Source: Sphingobacterium paludis
GTDB lineage: Bacteria > Bacteroidota > Bacteroidia > Sphingobacteriales > Sphingobacteriaceae
Direction: 5' to 3'
DNA: 64,000 nucleotides
Assembly: GCF_004364125.1 (NCBI RefSeq)
Contig: NZ_SNZV01000001.1
Coordinates: 558,001-622,000 of the forward strand
Positions within the stretch are counted from its first letter, which is position 1; every line of letters begins with the position of its first letter. The notes below the pieces were generated by a model. The model searched no databases, had not been told where the DNA came from, and saw nothing but the letters and a program-made list of their open reading frames with translations. The position numbers and the translations under genes were made by a program. Of this stretch, positions 1 through 9,536 are shown in pieces.

Positions 1-534
1 TCCAAGACCGGCGAAGAAGTGATCGAGGAGCGCAAGGAGAATGGTACAGACCTCGAAAATGCCAAGATCAAGTCAGCCGTCATGACTGATTTTATTCTGT
101 CCGTAGAAATTGTGATTATCGCATTAGGTACGGTGCTGGATCGCACGCTTACTGTGCAAATTTTGACGGTATCTGTGGTTGCACTTGTTGCTACGGTAGG
201 CGTTTATGGGATAGTTGCTTTGATTGTGCGGATGGATGATGCCGGGTATGCGCTGATCAAAAAATCCGACGATAAGGGCTTTTGGTCAAAATTAGGTCAC
301 CTGCTGGTGAAGTCGCTTCCCATCATTATCAAATCATTGGCTGTCATTGGTACGGTGGCTTTGATATTGGTATCTGGTGGTATTTTCGTACATAATATTG
401 CCTTTTTCCATGATCTGATGCCCGGCCTCCCGTCTATTGTAAAAGAAATAGGCATAGGTCTGCTCGCAGGGCTAGCGGTTGTCGCGGTAGTCAGCATCTT
501 TAAAAAGCTATTTAATGGTCGTCCTACAAGGTAG
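1..534 (+). CDS. DUF808 family inner-membrane protein (3' part only)
   Basis: This is the C-terminal part of a DUF808 (YedI-like) integral membrane protein whose start lies before the window; the frame is open from base 1 and a GTG at 19 is only an internal codon. The visible 177 residues begin with a hydrophilic stretch and the family-typical segment KIKSAVMTDFILSVEIVIIA, followed by about four hydrophobic helices, including a GIGLLAGLAVVAVVSIF helix near the end. The molecular function of the family is not established. Nothing upstream can be seen, and the next gene is about 220 bp away. Confidence 0.75.
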   Translation, partial: SKTGEEVIEERKENGTDLENAKIKSAVMTDFILSVEIVIIALGTVLDRTLTVQILTVSVVALVATVGVYGIVALIVRMDDAGYALIKKSDDKGFWSKLGHLLVKSLPIIIKSLAVIGTVALILVSGGIFVHNIAFFHDLMPGLPSIVKEIGIGLLAGLAVVAVVSIFKKLFNGRPTR

Positions 535-755
535 GGCATAAAATGCTTCTGCATGTAAAAAGCATGGGCGGTTAAACGGGAGAAGTGATCGTGCATGGTG
601 AATCGGTTGAACGGCAGGCTGCTCATTGCTTATGGAGTTGCTGATGCGGTGTCGATGATCTCCTGCGTCTTTCTTGCGAAAAAAAACATCGAAATAAGCT
701 GAGGCCCTAGCCTTACGGTTTTAACCTGTTCTTACTATTGCTTGCTTATATTTGA

Positions 756-1931
756 ATGATGAAAGAAAACAGAGTAAAAAGTGCGGTGGTTTTGAAAGAG
801 GTTGTAGACGATTCCCATAAATTCAAGCCGCTTCCATCGCCTACCGGCCCATACCCGTATAGGCTGGGTCTGGAAGCCGTAATAGCGGATGCGGCGGATA
901 CGTTTAAGGATAAAATTTCGTTCCATATGCTTGGCGATACAGGAAGCCCAAGATACTCTTCATTTCAAGCTGTGGTTGCTCATATTTTAAACGGACAGAG
1001 TAACCGGGAGGTACATGCCGAGAACACGCCAGCTTTTCTATATCACCTTGGCGATATTGTATACAACCATGGCGAAGCATCGGCTTACCCTAAACAATTT
1101 TTAGAGCCATATGAACGCTACGAGGCGCCTATCTTTGCGATTGCCGGCAATCATGACGGCGATATCAATCCCGAGAGTGAACAACCTTACGAGAGTTTAG
1201 CGGCATTTATGGATGTCTTTTGCGATACGGAACGTAGGCTCATCGCCTTTGGGAATGGAAGTGTCCGTGAAAGCATGATCCAACCGCATGTGTATTGGAC
1301 ATTGGAAACGCCGACTGCTCGTTTTATTGGTCTTTATCCCAACACGCCAAAGCACGGCGTAATCGATGCCGAACAACGGGCTTGGTTTATCGACGAGCTC
1401 AAACATGCCCGCAACTACCGTGACGAGCAAGCGATCATCGTTTGTATACATCACGCTCCATTTTCCGCCGATACGAATCACGGCTCCAGTGTGAAGATGA
1501 TAGACTTTTTGGAAAGTGCATTTAAGGAAGCTGATACTCGGCCCGACATCGTGTTCAGCGGACATGTGCACAACTATCAGCGCTTTTCCCGCACCTATAA
1601 CGATGGGCAAACCGTACCCTTTATTGTAGCAGGTGCGGGCGGCTATGTAGATCTGCATCGTGTGGCAACGACCGATGACCAATTCGTCGAAGACATTCAG
1701 GTCAAAGAGGGGACGATTTCGCTAACATCTTTTTGCGAAGATCGGTATGGGTTCCTGAAAGTAAGTGTCGAGCGCTCGGCGGATGGATTACTTATACACG
1801 GCGAGTACTACATACTGCCCGAAGCAGTAAAAGATTTGCAAAGCGTAGCGCCATCCCTATTTGATCGGTTTTCTGTGGTAATCAATCGGGATGCGCAAAC
1901 ATCGGACGTCGTTTCTGAATATAGAGCATAG
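756..1931 (+). CDS. Calcineurin-like metallophosphoesterase
   Basis: A 391-residue two-metal phosphoesterase of the calcineurin/purple-acid-phosphatase superfamily. The five metal-binding blocks are visible in order: LGDTG (D61), LGDIVYN (D100), GNHDGD (N132-H133-D134), CIHHAPFS (H232/H233) and SGHVHNY (H270, H272). There is no signal peptide, so a cytoplasmic location is likely. The substrate cannot be read from the sequence; related enzymes hydrolyse phosphomonoesters, phosphodiesters or nucleotides. Two consecutive ATG codons stand at the start, which leaves a one-codon uncertainty. The gene stands alone, convergent with the lipoprotein esterase downstream. Confidence 0.85.
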   Translation: MMKENRVKSAVVLKEVVDDSHKFKPLPSPTGPYPYRLGLEAVIADAADTFKDKISFHMLGDTGSPRYSSFQAVVAHILNGQSNREVHAENTPAFLYHLGDIVYNHGEASAYPKQFLEPYERYEAPIFAIAGNHDGDINPESEQPYESLAAFMDVFCDTERRLIAFGNGSVRESMIQPHVYWTLETPTARFIGLYPNTPKHGVIDAEQRAWFIDELKHARNYRDEQAIIVCIHHAPFSADTNHGSSVKMIDFLESAFKEADTRPDIVFSGHVHNYQRFSRTYNDGQTVPFIVAGAGGYVDLHRVATTDDQFVEDIQVKEGTISLTSFCEDRYGFLKVSVERSADGLLIHGEYYILPEAVKDLQSVAPSLFDRFSVVINRDAQTSDVVSEYRA

Positions 1932-1961
1932 CTTGAGTTACCTTATTTAAATTAGTATATT

Positions 1962-2654
1962 TTAAGGCTGTAATAAGGGTTGGATGGTTTTCCAAACATT
2001 TTCCGCCACTTTAACCTGCCCTTCTTTGGTTGGATGAATACCGTCAGACTGATTGAGATTTCGTACACCGGCTACATCCTGCAAAAGAAAAGGGATCAAG
2101 TGCATATTTTGATCCTTGGCTAAGGCAGGGTATATGGCTTGAAATTCGTCGTAGTATTGTTTTCCTACATTGGGCGGTACCAGCATACCGGCCAAAACAA
2201 GTTTGCATGATGGATATTTCTCGGTCACTTTTTTCACAATGCTGCGTAAGTTTTGATAGGTGTTCGCAGGTTCTACGCCCCGAAGACCATCATTAGCACC
2301 CAGCTCTAAGACAAAGATATCGACTGGGTTTTTTAAAAGCCAGTCGATGCGTTCATTACCGCCAGCGCTGGTTTCTCCGCTCAATCCGGCGTTCACGACT
2401 TTATAAGGCAGGTTCAACGCATCTATTTTTGTTTGGATCAGTGCCGGAAAGGCTTCTTGTGGATCGTCGAGACCATATCCGGCCGTAAGGCTATTTCCAA
2501 AAAACAAAATGGTCTTATTGCTTTCCTTTTTGGCTGGAGATGCTACGGTGGTATCTTGTGTCGGTTCATCGCGCGTGCCTTGACCACTATGGGTACAAGC
2601 AATTGAAAAAATGACAACGAAAAGAAACAGGCAGTGTTTATAAAGTGAAATCAT
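1962..2654 (-). CDS. TesA-like SGNH arylesterase/lysophospholipase lipoprotein
   Basis: A 230-residue SGNH hydrolase. The N terminus is a lipoprotein signal ending in SIAC (Cys20), so the mature enzyme should be membrane-anchored facing the periplasm. Block I is FFGNSLTAGYG (nucleophile Ser55), block II has GLSGETSAGG, block III is ELGANDGLRG (Asn121) and block V is SDGIHPT (Asp204, His207). The family hydrolyses acyl esters, thioesters and lysophospholipids. It is divergent from an ABC transporter gene pair with only 37 bp between the start codons, the same arrangement as tesA and ybbA-ybbP in Escherichia coli. The conserved layout suggests a shared but still unclear role. Confidence 0.88.
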   Translation of the reverse strand: MISLYKHCLFLFVVIFSIACTHSGQGTRDEPTQDTTVASPAKKESNKTILFFGNSLTAGYGLDDPQEAFPALIQTKIDALNLPYKVVNAGLSGETSAGGNERIDWLLKNPVDIFVLELGANDGLRGVEPANTYQNLRSIVKKVTEKYPSCKLVLAGMLVPPNVGKQYYDEFQAIYPALAKDQNMHLIPFLLQDVAGVRNLNQSDGIHPTKEGQVKVAENVWKTIQPLLQP

Positions 2655-2691
2655 ATCACTAATTTACTGACAAAGTAATTAAACGACAAAT

Positions 2692-3360
2692 ATGTCATCA
2701 ACTATATTAGCGTTAAACAACGTATCAAAATCTTATGGCCGCGGCAGTGCGGCTGTTCATGTATTAAGCGATATTGATTTGACCATGGAGGCAGGTACCT
2801 CCTTGGCGATTGTTGGTCCTTCAGGGAGTGGTAAGACTACGCTTCTGGGACTTTGTGCTGGTCTAGATCAATCTACCGCTGGCGAAATCATTTTGAATGG
2901 TGTGCGCTTAACTGGACTTAATGAAGATCAATTAGCTGCTGTGCGAAATGAACATGTTGGATTTGTTTTTCAAAACTTCCAATTGTTGCCCACGCTAACT
3001 GCTTTAGAAAACGTGATGGTGCCGCTGGAACTACGAGGCATGAAAAATAGGAAGGCGCGCGCGCTGGATCTTTTAGACAAAGTGGGGCTTGCCGGGCGTG
3101 CTACACATTATCCCTCGCAGCTTTCCGGCGGCGAGCAGCAACGCGTTTCGCTAGCGCGGGCTTTTGCGAATAGCCCCAAAATCTTATTTGCTGATGAGCC
3201 GACAGGAAACCTCGACGCCGAAACCGGAGCGCTTGTCGAAAACCTGCTGTTCGATTTAAATAGTTCGTCCGGCACAACCTTAGTGCTTGTCACCCATGAT
3301 TTGGATCTTGCTGCAAAGACAGATCGCATTGTACCGATAAAGGGGGGGAGGATACGATGA
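2692..3360 (+). CDS. ABC transporter ATP-binding protein (YbbA/LolD-like)
   Basis: A 222-residue ATPase of the MacB/LolD/YbbA branch. Walker A GPSGSGKT lies at 42-49, the signature LSGGEQQ at 144-150, Walker B ILFADE at 164-169 and the H-loop histidine at 202. The stop codon overlaps the start of the following permease gene by 4 bp (ATGA), so the two are translated together and should form one complex. By comparison with the E. coli ybbA-ybbP-tesA locus this is the YbbA counterpart. The transported or extracted substrate is not known. Confidence 0.92.
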   Translation: MSSTILALNNVSKSYGRGSAAVHVLSDIDLTMEAGTSLAIVGPSGSGKTTLLGLCAGLDQSTAGEIILNGVRLTGLNEDQLAAVRNEHVGFVFQNFQLLPTLTALENVMVPLELRGMKNRKARALDLLDKVGLAGRATHYPSQLSGGEQQRVSLARAFANSPKILFADEPTGNLDAETGALVENLLFDLNSSSGTTLVLVTHDLDLAAKTDRIVPIKGGRIR

Positions 3361-5888
3361 GTTGGCGGTGGATACTGCTTATGGCTTGGCGCGATAGCCG
3401 TCGAAGCCGATCGCGTTTGTTTTTATATATAGCATCCATCATTCTCGGTATCTCAGCCTTCGTGGCCATGGATTCCTTCAAGTCGGATCTACGACGAAAT
3501 ATTGATAGCCAAGCCGCCGAATTGCTGGGTGCCGACCTAGAGCTCTCTGCGCGAACTGCGCCGAGCAAGGCTGCTACAGTCCTTATGGATAGTATAACAA
3601 TGTTAAGCGAGCAAGCCGCGAAAGAGGAGCGCTTCGTCTCCATGCTTCGCTTTTCTCGGCGAGACGAATCGCGGTTGATACAAGTACGTGGCCTCTCATC
3701 CGGCTATCCATTCTATGGGGAGGTAGAGACCCAACCTAAAGACGCTTTCCAGCTTTTGGCCGATCCCTCGGTGCTGCTGCTGGAAAATGAGCTGATGCTG
3801 CAATTTGATGCCCAAGTGGGTGATTCCGTGCAGATCGGCGAGAAAATATTTACCATTGGTGGCAGCATCTTGAAAATGGCAGGGCGTACATCCTTTGCCA
3901 GTAGCATGGCCCCTTCAGCCGTGATGTCGTTGGAAGCAATGGCGCAAACCGCGTTAAAGCAGACTGGGAGTAGGGTAGAATACTTTTACTATTTTAAAAT
4001 GCCGACATCCTTTCCCACAGAAACCTTCATCGATGAACAGGAGGAACGGTTCGAGGAGACCCAGCTGCGCGTCGCTACTGTGGCCTCTACGAAAGAAAAT
4101 ACCGGTCGTTCTTTCGCCGATGTTACCCGTTTTATGCAGCTGGTGGGCTTTGCCGCGCTGCTTTTGGGTGCTATCGGGGTGTCTAGCGCTGTGCACGTTT
4201 ACGTGCAGGAGAAAATGGTAACCGTGGCTACGTTACGCTGTCTCGGCGCGACGGCGAAAAAGACTTTTGCCATATTCTTTGTGCAATTTGCTTGTATAGG
4301 GTTGATAGCAGGGCTCTGCGGTGCGGTGCTGGGTATACTCATTCAGTATCTTCTGCCATTTGTTATGCAAGAGTTTTTGCCGGTTGCATTATCGGCTTCT
4401 ATATCTTGGGGAGCAGTGCTACAGGGGATCTTCCTGGGCTTTAGTATTTCAGTTTTGTTCGCCCTACTGCCCTTGGCGAATGTGCGGAGGGTTTCGCCAT
4501 TGAATACGCTACGCGTTGTTCCTGATGTGCCCGGCAGGCGTTTTGACGGCCTGCAACTTTCCATTTACCTCCTCATTATTCTATTTTTAGTCGTCTTTTC
4601 ACGCCTGCAACTCGAAGACTGGATCCAAACGTTGTTCTTTGTGCTGGGCATTGTCATCACGTTTGCGCTATTGTACGGAACGGCTTCGCTTTTGATGTTT
4701 CTTGTCAGACGTTTCTTTCCCCGCAAATGGCCATACGTATGGCGGCAGGGGTTGTCCAATCTGTTCCGTCCGCGCAACCAAACAACGATTATTATGTTAT
4801 CGGTAGGCTTCGGCACCGCCTTGATTGCTATCTTGTTTTTTGTGCAGGATATGTTGCTTACCCGCGTTAACTTGGGCAATAGCGCCGATCAGGCAAATGT
4901 CGTTCTCTTTGATATACAACCCGCGCAACGACCGGCATTAAAAACGCTCATCGAAAAACAGGGACTGCCGGTTATGGAGGAGGTGCCCATCGTTACGTTG
5001 CAATTAAGTGAAATTAACGGGCATGCCTTGCATGATGTCGTTGCGGATTCTACGCTGGGGTATTCCGCCAATGCGTTTAAAGGCGAAGTCCGGGCTACGT
5101 ACCGCGACTCCTTGGCCGACTCCGAGACGTTAGTGGCTGGCAAATGGGTCAGCGAGGTTACACCGCTAGATACTGCGCAGGTATCCTTGGAAGAAGGCTA
5201 TGCAAAGCGTTTAGGTGTTAAGGTAGGAGATACGCTCTTGCTTAATGTGCAGGGACTGTTGATGCCAGCCAAGGTGGCTAGTTTTCGGCGGGTAGACTGG
5301 AACAGATTTCAGACCAACTTCAGGATGGTATTTGCGAAAGGCTCGCTGGAAGCGGCACCACAGTTTTATGTCTTCATGACCCGAACGGCGGACGAATCGC
5401 AATCTGCCGGATTGCAACGCGATGTAGTTCGCACCTTTCCCAACGTCTCGATCGTTGATTTGCACAGTTTAATAGCTGTCTTGAACGAGCTGCTGGACAA
5501 AATAGGTTTCGTCATCGCCTTCATCGGCTCCTTCAGCATTTTTACGGGTATAGTCGTTCTACTGTCATCACTGCTCATTAGTAAATTTCAGCGTTTAAAA
5601 GAAAATGTCCTGTTACGGACACTGGGTGCAACGAAAAAGCAGATCGGGTACATTTTGCTTTCCGAATACCTTTTCTTAGGCCTGTTCGCCGCCTTAACCG
5701 GTATACTGATCGCGGTCATAGCGACGAACGTGCTTGCCGCATTTGTTTTCGAAGCCGTTTTTGTGCCATCCCTATTGTTTATTGTCTTGTTGCTATTTGG
5801 CGTCACGCTGATCACCGTGTTAATTGGCGTATTCAATAGCCTTGGTCTTTTAAACAAGCCTACGTTAACGGTACTTCGGGCCGATTAA
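3357..5888 (+). CDS. FtsX-family ABC permease (YbbP-like)
   Basis: An 843-residue permease with the double FtsX layout of YbbP-type proteins: one N-terminal helix (about 20-40), a large extracytoplasmic domain, a first FtsX block of helices (about 255-380), two further helices (about 400-450), a second anchor and extracytoplasmic domain (about 475-700), and a C-terminal FtsX block (about 710-835). Its start overlaps the stop of the ATPase gene, so they form a transcriptional and translational unit. Proteins of this architecture usually do mechanical work on periplasmic or membrane-bound partners instead of classic transport. A hairpin terminator follows 69 bp after the stop. Confidence 0.9.
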   Translation: MSWRWILLMAWRDSRRSRSRLFLYIASIILGISAFVAMDSFKSDLRRNIDSQAAELLGADLELSARTAPSKAATVLMDSITMLSEQAAKEERFVSMLRFSRRDESRLIQVRGLSSGYPFYGEVETQPKDAFQLLADPSVLLLENELMLQFDAQVGDSVQIGEKIFTIGGSILKMAGRTSFASSMAPSAVMSLEAMAQTALKQTGSRVEYFYYFKMPTSFPTETFIDEQEERFEETQLRVATVASTKENTGRSFADVTRFMQLVGFAALLLGAIGVSSAVHVYVQEKMVTVATLRCLGATAKKTFAIFFVQFACIGLIAGLCGAVLGILIQYLLPFVMQEFLPVALSASISWGAVLQGIFLGFSISVLFALLPLANVRRVSPLNTLRVVPDVPGRRFDGLQLSIYLLIILFLVVFSRLQLEDWIQTLFFVLGIVITFALLYGTASLLMFLVRRFFPRKWPYVWRQGLSNLFRPRNQTTIIMLSVGFGTALIAILFFVQDMLLTRVNLGNSADQANVVLFDIQPAQRPALKTLIEKQGLPVMEEVPIVTLQLSEINGHALHDVVADSTLGYSANAFKGEVRATYRDSLADSETLVAGKWVSEVTPLDTAQVSLEEGYAKRLGVKVGDTLLLNVQGLLMPAKVASFRRVDWNRFQTNFRMVFAKGSLEAAPQFYVFMTRTADESQSAGLQRDVVRTFPNVSIVDLHSLIAVLNELLDKIGFVIAFIGSFSIFTGIVVLLSSLLISKFQRLKENVLLRTLGATKKQIGYILLSEYLFLGLFAALTGILIAVIATNVLAAFVFEAVFVPSLLFIVLLLFGVTLITVLIGVFNSLGLLNKPTLTVLRAD

Positions 5889-5956
5889 GAAAGAGGGGAG
5901 GCAGACGTTAGGTAACGCGATCGACGAGCCAGCGCAAAGAGCGTATGCTGCCAAAC

Positions 5957-5998
5957 AAAACGGCTCGCCATTCCATATTGGAATCAGCGAGCCGTTTT
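5957..5998. terminator. Bidirectional hairpin between the permease and csp genes
   Basis: A perfect 11-bp outer stem (AAAACGGCTCG paired with CGAGCCGTTTT) encloses a second perfect stem (ATTCCA/TGGAAT) with a three-base loop. It has A-tracts and T-tracts on both sides and sits between two convergent genes, so it can end transcripts from either direction. Confidence 0.85.
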
Positions 5999-6017
5999 AC
6001 CTGACGGTATGGTGGGA

Positions 6018-6209
6018 TTAGATAACGCGTACGCGTACAGCGTTTACACCTTTTTTACCGTTTTCAACTTCGTAGCTTACGTTGTCGTCTTCTCTAACTT
6101 CGTCGATCAATCCTGATACGTGTACGAATATGTCTTGACCTCCATTTGATGGAGTAATGAATCCGAAACCTTTAGTTGTGTTGAAAAATTTGATTTTTCC
6201 TTCTTGCAT
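6018..6209 (-). CDS. Cold-shock protein, CspA family
   Basis: A 63-residue single cold-shock domain. RNP1 is KGFGFITPS and RNP2 is DIFVHVSGL; the N terminus MQEGKIKFFN is typical. Such proteins bind single-stranded RNA and DNA and melt RNA structure. The gene lies 36 bp downstream of a DEAD-box helicase gene on the same strand, so the two probably share a transcript. A second CspA-family gene of 64 residues is encoded at 45966-46160. Confidence 0.95.
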   Translation of the reverse strand: MQEGKIKFFNTTKGFGFITPSNGGQDIFVHVSGLIDEVREDDNVSYEVENGKKGVNAVRVRVI

Positions 6210-6245
6210 GATAATTGTTATTAAATTTATTTTTTATTTTATTGT

Positions 6246-7385
6246 TTAAGCCATGGCGGCATATTTATTCTTGTTTTTAACAACTTGAATAACATTGCCG
6301 GTAAGTTTTTGTATACCATCTAGGTTCTTTCGCTCTTCGCTGCTGCACAACGATACGGCAGTACCCGTTTTTCCCGCTCTTCCGGTACGGCCTATTCTAT
6401 GGACGTACGTTTCCGGAACTTCCGGCAGCTCGTAGTTGATCACATGGGGTAGTTCTTCAATATCTATCCCACGCGCCGCAATGTCCGTAGCGACCAAGAT
6501 TTGCACCTTGCCGTTTTTAAACTCGCTAAGCGCCTTTTGACGGGCATTCTGTGATTTATTTCCGTGGATAGCAAGCGCATCAAAGCCCTTTTTGTTCAGC
6601 ATCTTGCTGACGCGGTCTGCGCCATGTTTTGTCCGGGTGAATATTAAAGTCTGCTGGGCACCATCCGTTTTTAACAAGGACACAAGAAAGGCGGGCTTAT
6701 CCGTTTTCTCGACGTGGTACACGGATTGCTCGATCAGTGGAGCGGCAGACGATACTGGATTGACATTGATCTCTACCGTTTCCCGCAATATGGACGTTGC
6801 AAATTTACGGATCGGAGGAGGCATTGTCGCGGAGAAGAACAGCGTTTGGCGCTTCGTAGGAAGATAGGTTAAAATCTTCTTAATATCATTCACGAAGCCC
6901 ATGTCAAGCATGGTATCCGCCTCATCCAGCACCAAAATCTCGATAGCAGAAAGTTTGATCTGGTTTTGACGCGCCAAATCCAGCAGACGGCCAGGCGTCG
7001 CGATAATAATATCTGTTCCCTTTTTTAAGTTGGCGATTTGGTTATTGGCTGAAACACCACCAAATATTAGCGTTTGTCTGCTCTGTACATATTTTCCGTA
7101 GAAACGAAAATTTTCTTCAATTTGAACAGCTAGCTCACGTGTAGGTGTTAAAACCAACACGCGCGGTGCACCGGCTACTTTAGCTTTTGACTGCGTGATT
7201 TTTTGAATAGCAGGTATAGCGAAGGCTGCCGTCTTTCCAGTGCCCGTTTGTGCGCAGCCGATAAGGTCGTTATTCCCTAAAATGACAGGAATTGCTTTTT
7301 CTTGAATCGGAGACGGACTGCTATAGCCCATTTCACTAATCGCTTTTAATATGGGTGGGAGAATGTTTAAATCTTGAAATGTCAT
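6246..7385 (-). CDS. DEAD-box ATP-dependent RNA helicase (RhlE-like)
   Basis: A 379-residue helicase core with almost no C-terminal tail. All motifs are present: Q-motif SPIQEKAIP, motif I AQTGTGKT (45-52), Ia PTRELA (81-86), II DEAD (154-157), III SAT (185-187), V ARGID and VI HRIGRTGRAG. It unwinds short RNA duplexes using ATP, in the cytoplasm. A cold-shock gene follows after 36 bp, and helicase plus cold-shock protein is a sensible pair for keeping RNA unfolded at low temperature. The short C terminus separates it from the long-tailed DeaD type. Confidence 0.93.
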   Translation of the reverse strand: MTFQDLNILPPILKAISEMGYSSPSPIQEKAIPVILGNNDLIGCAQTGTGKTAAFAIPAIQKITQSKAKVAGAPRVLVLTPTRELAVQIEENFRFYGKYVQSRQTLIFGGVSANNQIANLKKGTDIIIATPGRLLDLARQNQIKLSAIEILVLDEADTMLDMGFVNDIKKILTYLPTKRQTLFFSATMPPPIRKFATSILRETVEINVNPVSSAAPLIEQSVYHVEKTDKPAFLVSLLKTDGAQQTLIFTRTKHGADRVSKMLNKKGFDALAIHGNKSQNARQKALSEFKNGKVQILVATDIAARGIDIEELPHVINYELPEVPETYVHRIGRTGRAGKTGTAVSLCSSEERKNLDGIQKLTGNVIQVVKNKNKYAAMA

Positions 7386-7911
7386 GATGGATGCTCCATC
7401 TTATTGTTCTCTATACGAGTGTGATAAGTACCGAGCGAATGGGGGATTAAATTAAATATTTTTGTAAACTAAATCAACTGTAGTCATCTCTTAAAACTAG
7501 ATTTCCTAAATAGGGCAGCTGATAAAGCGACGACTGAACGAGAGGAGAACACGCTACACTCGATCAGAAATAGCAGAGGCAGTAGCCTTAATACGGTACA
7601 AAAGTAAGTTAAATTTTTTGTAAACCACTTATTTATTTTTTTTGCTGTGTTGAAGTGCTCTTGGCTGAGTGCAAGCATGACCGTTGGAAAGCCATTACCG
7701 CTCGAAAAAACGATTTTAATAGCCTGCTTCGAGGAATACTTTATATTTTGAATTTCGTTTTTAACGAACTGATAAACAATCTATTTTATGCGCCTTGGCT
7801 ACCGTAAAACCGTATTCACTCGTATAGACACGATGGTGCCTGCGTTAAATAGTTATTTTATTTTGTACATTTACAAAAATCGACATACTATACATTTCGT
7901 CGGTTAACCAT
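7386..7911. other. Gene-free interval between divergent genes
   Basis: These 526 bp separate the divergent helicase and acyl-CoA dehydrogenase genes. The sequence is AT-rich and should hold both promoters and their leaders. I see no convincing gene, RNA structure or repeat in it. Confidence 0.5.
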
Positions 7912-9402
7912 ATGAAAGAAAATTATCAAGTGTTTTTAGATCGCTTTGAGAAAAGATTACACAGTCTTTTCCACAGTGAGTCTAATATTAATGAGTTGAG
8001 TGTAAATCGTGGTCTTCCGAGTGAGATATGGGACGGAATTATGGAGCATAAGCCCTTATCGGTGGCTATTCCGGAGGCTTATGGTGGTCGTGGAAGTCAG
8101 GTAAAAGAATGTCTTGGAATTCTTTCAGCAGCCTCTTACGAATCGCTACCCCTGTCCCTGACCTTCGGAATTAATATTGCTTTGTTTTTGGAGCCCTTAT
8201 CCAAATATGGTGCAGACAGCATTAAGCCTTATATTTTCAGTAGATTTTTAGAAAGTCAAGCGATGGGCGGATTGATGATCACCGAGCCGGATTTCGGCAG
8301 TGATGCTCTCAATATGCGGACTTACTACACCCAAGAACAAGATTCCTACCGCCTAAGCGGCCAAAAACATTGGCAAGGGCTTACGGGCATGGCTGAGTTT
8401 TGGCTTGTTGCGGCGCGCAAGCAAGTCGCAGGAGGGGAGCTTGCCCGGGATATCGATTTCTTTGTTACAGACAACAACAAGGATGGGCAGCGCATCCACG
8501 TCGAGCACTACTTCAATAATCTGGGCTTGTATATGATTCCATACGGTTTAAATACTATTGATATCACCGTCCCTGCCGATCAAAAGTTGCAGCAGCATAG
8601 CACAGGCATAAAGATGATGCTAGACATCTTGCACCGCAGCAGACTACAATTCCCAGGCATGGGTATGGGTTTTATAAAGCGTATGCTAGACGAAGCCTTG
8701 GAACACTGTATTAACCGAAAAGTGGGTGCACAGAAGTTGTTGGAGCTAGACTCCGTGCAATACCAGTTATCGCGGATACAGTCTTCCTATTCACTATGTT
8801 CGGGAATGTGTGCTCGAAGTGCTTCCATCAGCGGTATTGAGCATGATCTTGCCACCAAAGGTTTAGAAGCAAATTCCATGAAAGCCTTGGTAACGGATTT
8901 GATGCAGGAAGCAGCACAGATTTGCGTGCAACTTTCTGGTTCAAGCGGATATAAAATTGATCACGTTGCCGGACGCGGCATTGTCGATAGCCGTCCATTT
9001 CAAATCTTTGAGGGGTCGAACGAAATGCTCTACACGCAGATTGCGGAGATTATTGTGAAGCAAATGAAAAAGGAAAAGCAGACAAATCTCGGTCAGTTTA
9101 TCCAGTCCTTAGAGCAAACCAAATTGATTGGCGACAGGTTTACCAAATTACTTGACTTTACGTTGCCTGACGGCTTGGTACAGCGGCAGCTTATCGTTTT
9201 GGGCAAGGTGATCGCACGCTTGATCACCCTGCAGTATGTGTATGATATGACTGGCAAAGGGTTCCGTAGTGACCTGTTCGAGAACAGCTTCAAACATATG
9301 CAAACGGATATTCGTAAGCTATTGTCTGATTTCTCCAATGTTAACAGTGCCTCGCCGATTGTGGAGTATCAAGATGCTTCCAACTGGATGGATTTCATTT
9401 AA
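7912..9402 (+). CDS. Acyl-CoA dehydrogenase family protein
   Basis: A 496-residue flavoenzyme of the acyl-CoA dehydrogenase superfamily. The FAD-contact segment GLMITEPDFGSDA, the LSGQKHWQG strand, the arginine-containing FPGMGMGFIKRML helix and the C-terminal FQIFEGSNEMLYTQIAE motif are all visible. It is longer than short-chain enzymes (about 380), with roughly 100 extra C-terminal residues. The family oxidises acyl-CoA thioesters at the alpha-beta bond and passes electrons to electron-transfer flavoprotein. Substrate chain length cannot be read here. The gene is alone and ends at a strong hairpin. Confidence 0.85.
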   Translation: MKENYQVFLDRFEKRLHSLFHSESNINELSVNRGLPSEIWDGIMEHKPLSVAIPEAYGGRGSQVKECLGILSAASYESLPLSLTFGINIALFLEPLSKYGADSIKPYIFSRFLESQAMGGLMITEPDFGSDALNMRTYYTQEQDSYRLSGQKHWQGLTGMAEFWLVAARKQVAGGELARDIDFFVTDNNKDGQRIHVEHYFNNLGLYMIPYGLNTIDITVPADQKLQQHSTGIKMMLDILHRSRLQFPGMGMGFIKRMLDEALEHCINRKVGAQKLLELDSVQYQLSRIQSSYSLCSGMCARSASISGIEHDLATKGLEANSMKALVTDLMQEAAQICVQLSGSSGYKIDHVAGRGIVDSRPFQIFEGSNEMLYTQIAEIIVKQMKKEKQTNLGQFIQSLEQTKLIGDRFTKLLDFTLPDGLVQRQLIVLGKVIARLITLQYVYDMTGKGFRSDLFENSFKHMQTDIRKLLSDFSNVNSASPIVEYQDASNWMDFI

Positions 9403-9458
9403 AATAACACGCGAAGGGGGGATATTAATCATCTTTTTGCGTATAGTTAAGCGCATAA

Positions 9459-9489
9459 AAAACGAGGAACAAAATAAGTTCCTCGTTTT
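9459..9489. terminator. Hairpin terminator after the acyl-CoA dehydrogenase gene
   Basis: A perfect 12-bp stem (AAAACGAGGAAC with GTTCCTCGTTTT) and a 7-base loop lie between two convergent genes. Flanking A and T runs allow function in both directions. Confidence 0.85.
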
Positions 9490-9536
9490 AGTTTATTATG
9501 CACTGGTTTTCCAATTGACATGTCGATTTATACGCT

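Noticed and set aside
297..626. Minus-strand open frame of 109 codons over the DUF808 gene
   Set aside because: It lies antisense to a well-supported membrane protein gene and has no protein-family features.
1197..1682. Minus-strand open frame of 161 codons inside the metallophosphoesterase gene
   Set aside because: The plus frame has all five metal-binding motifs; the antisense frame is a by-product of codon use.
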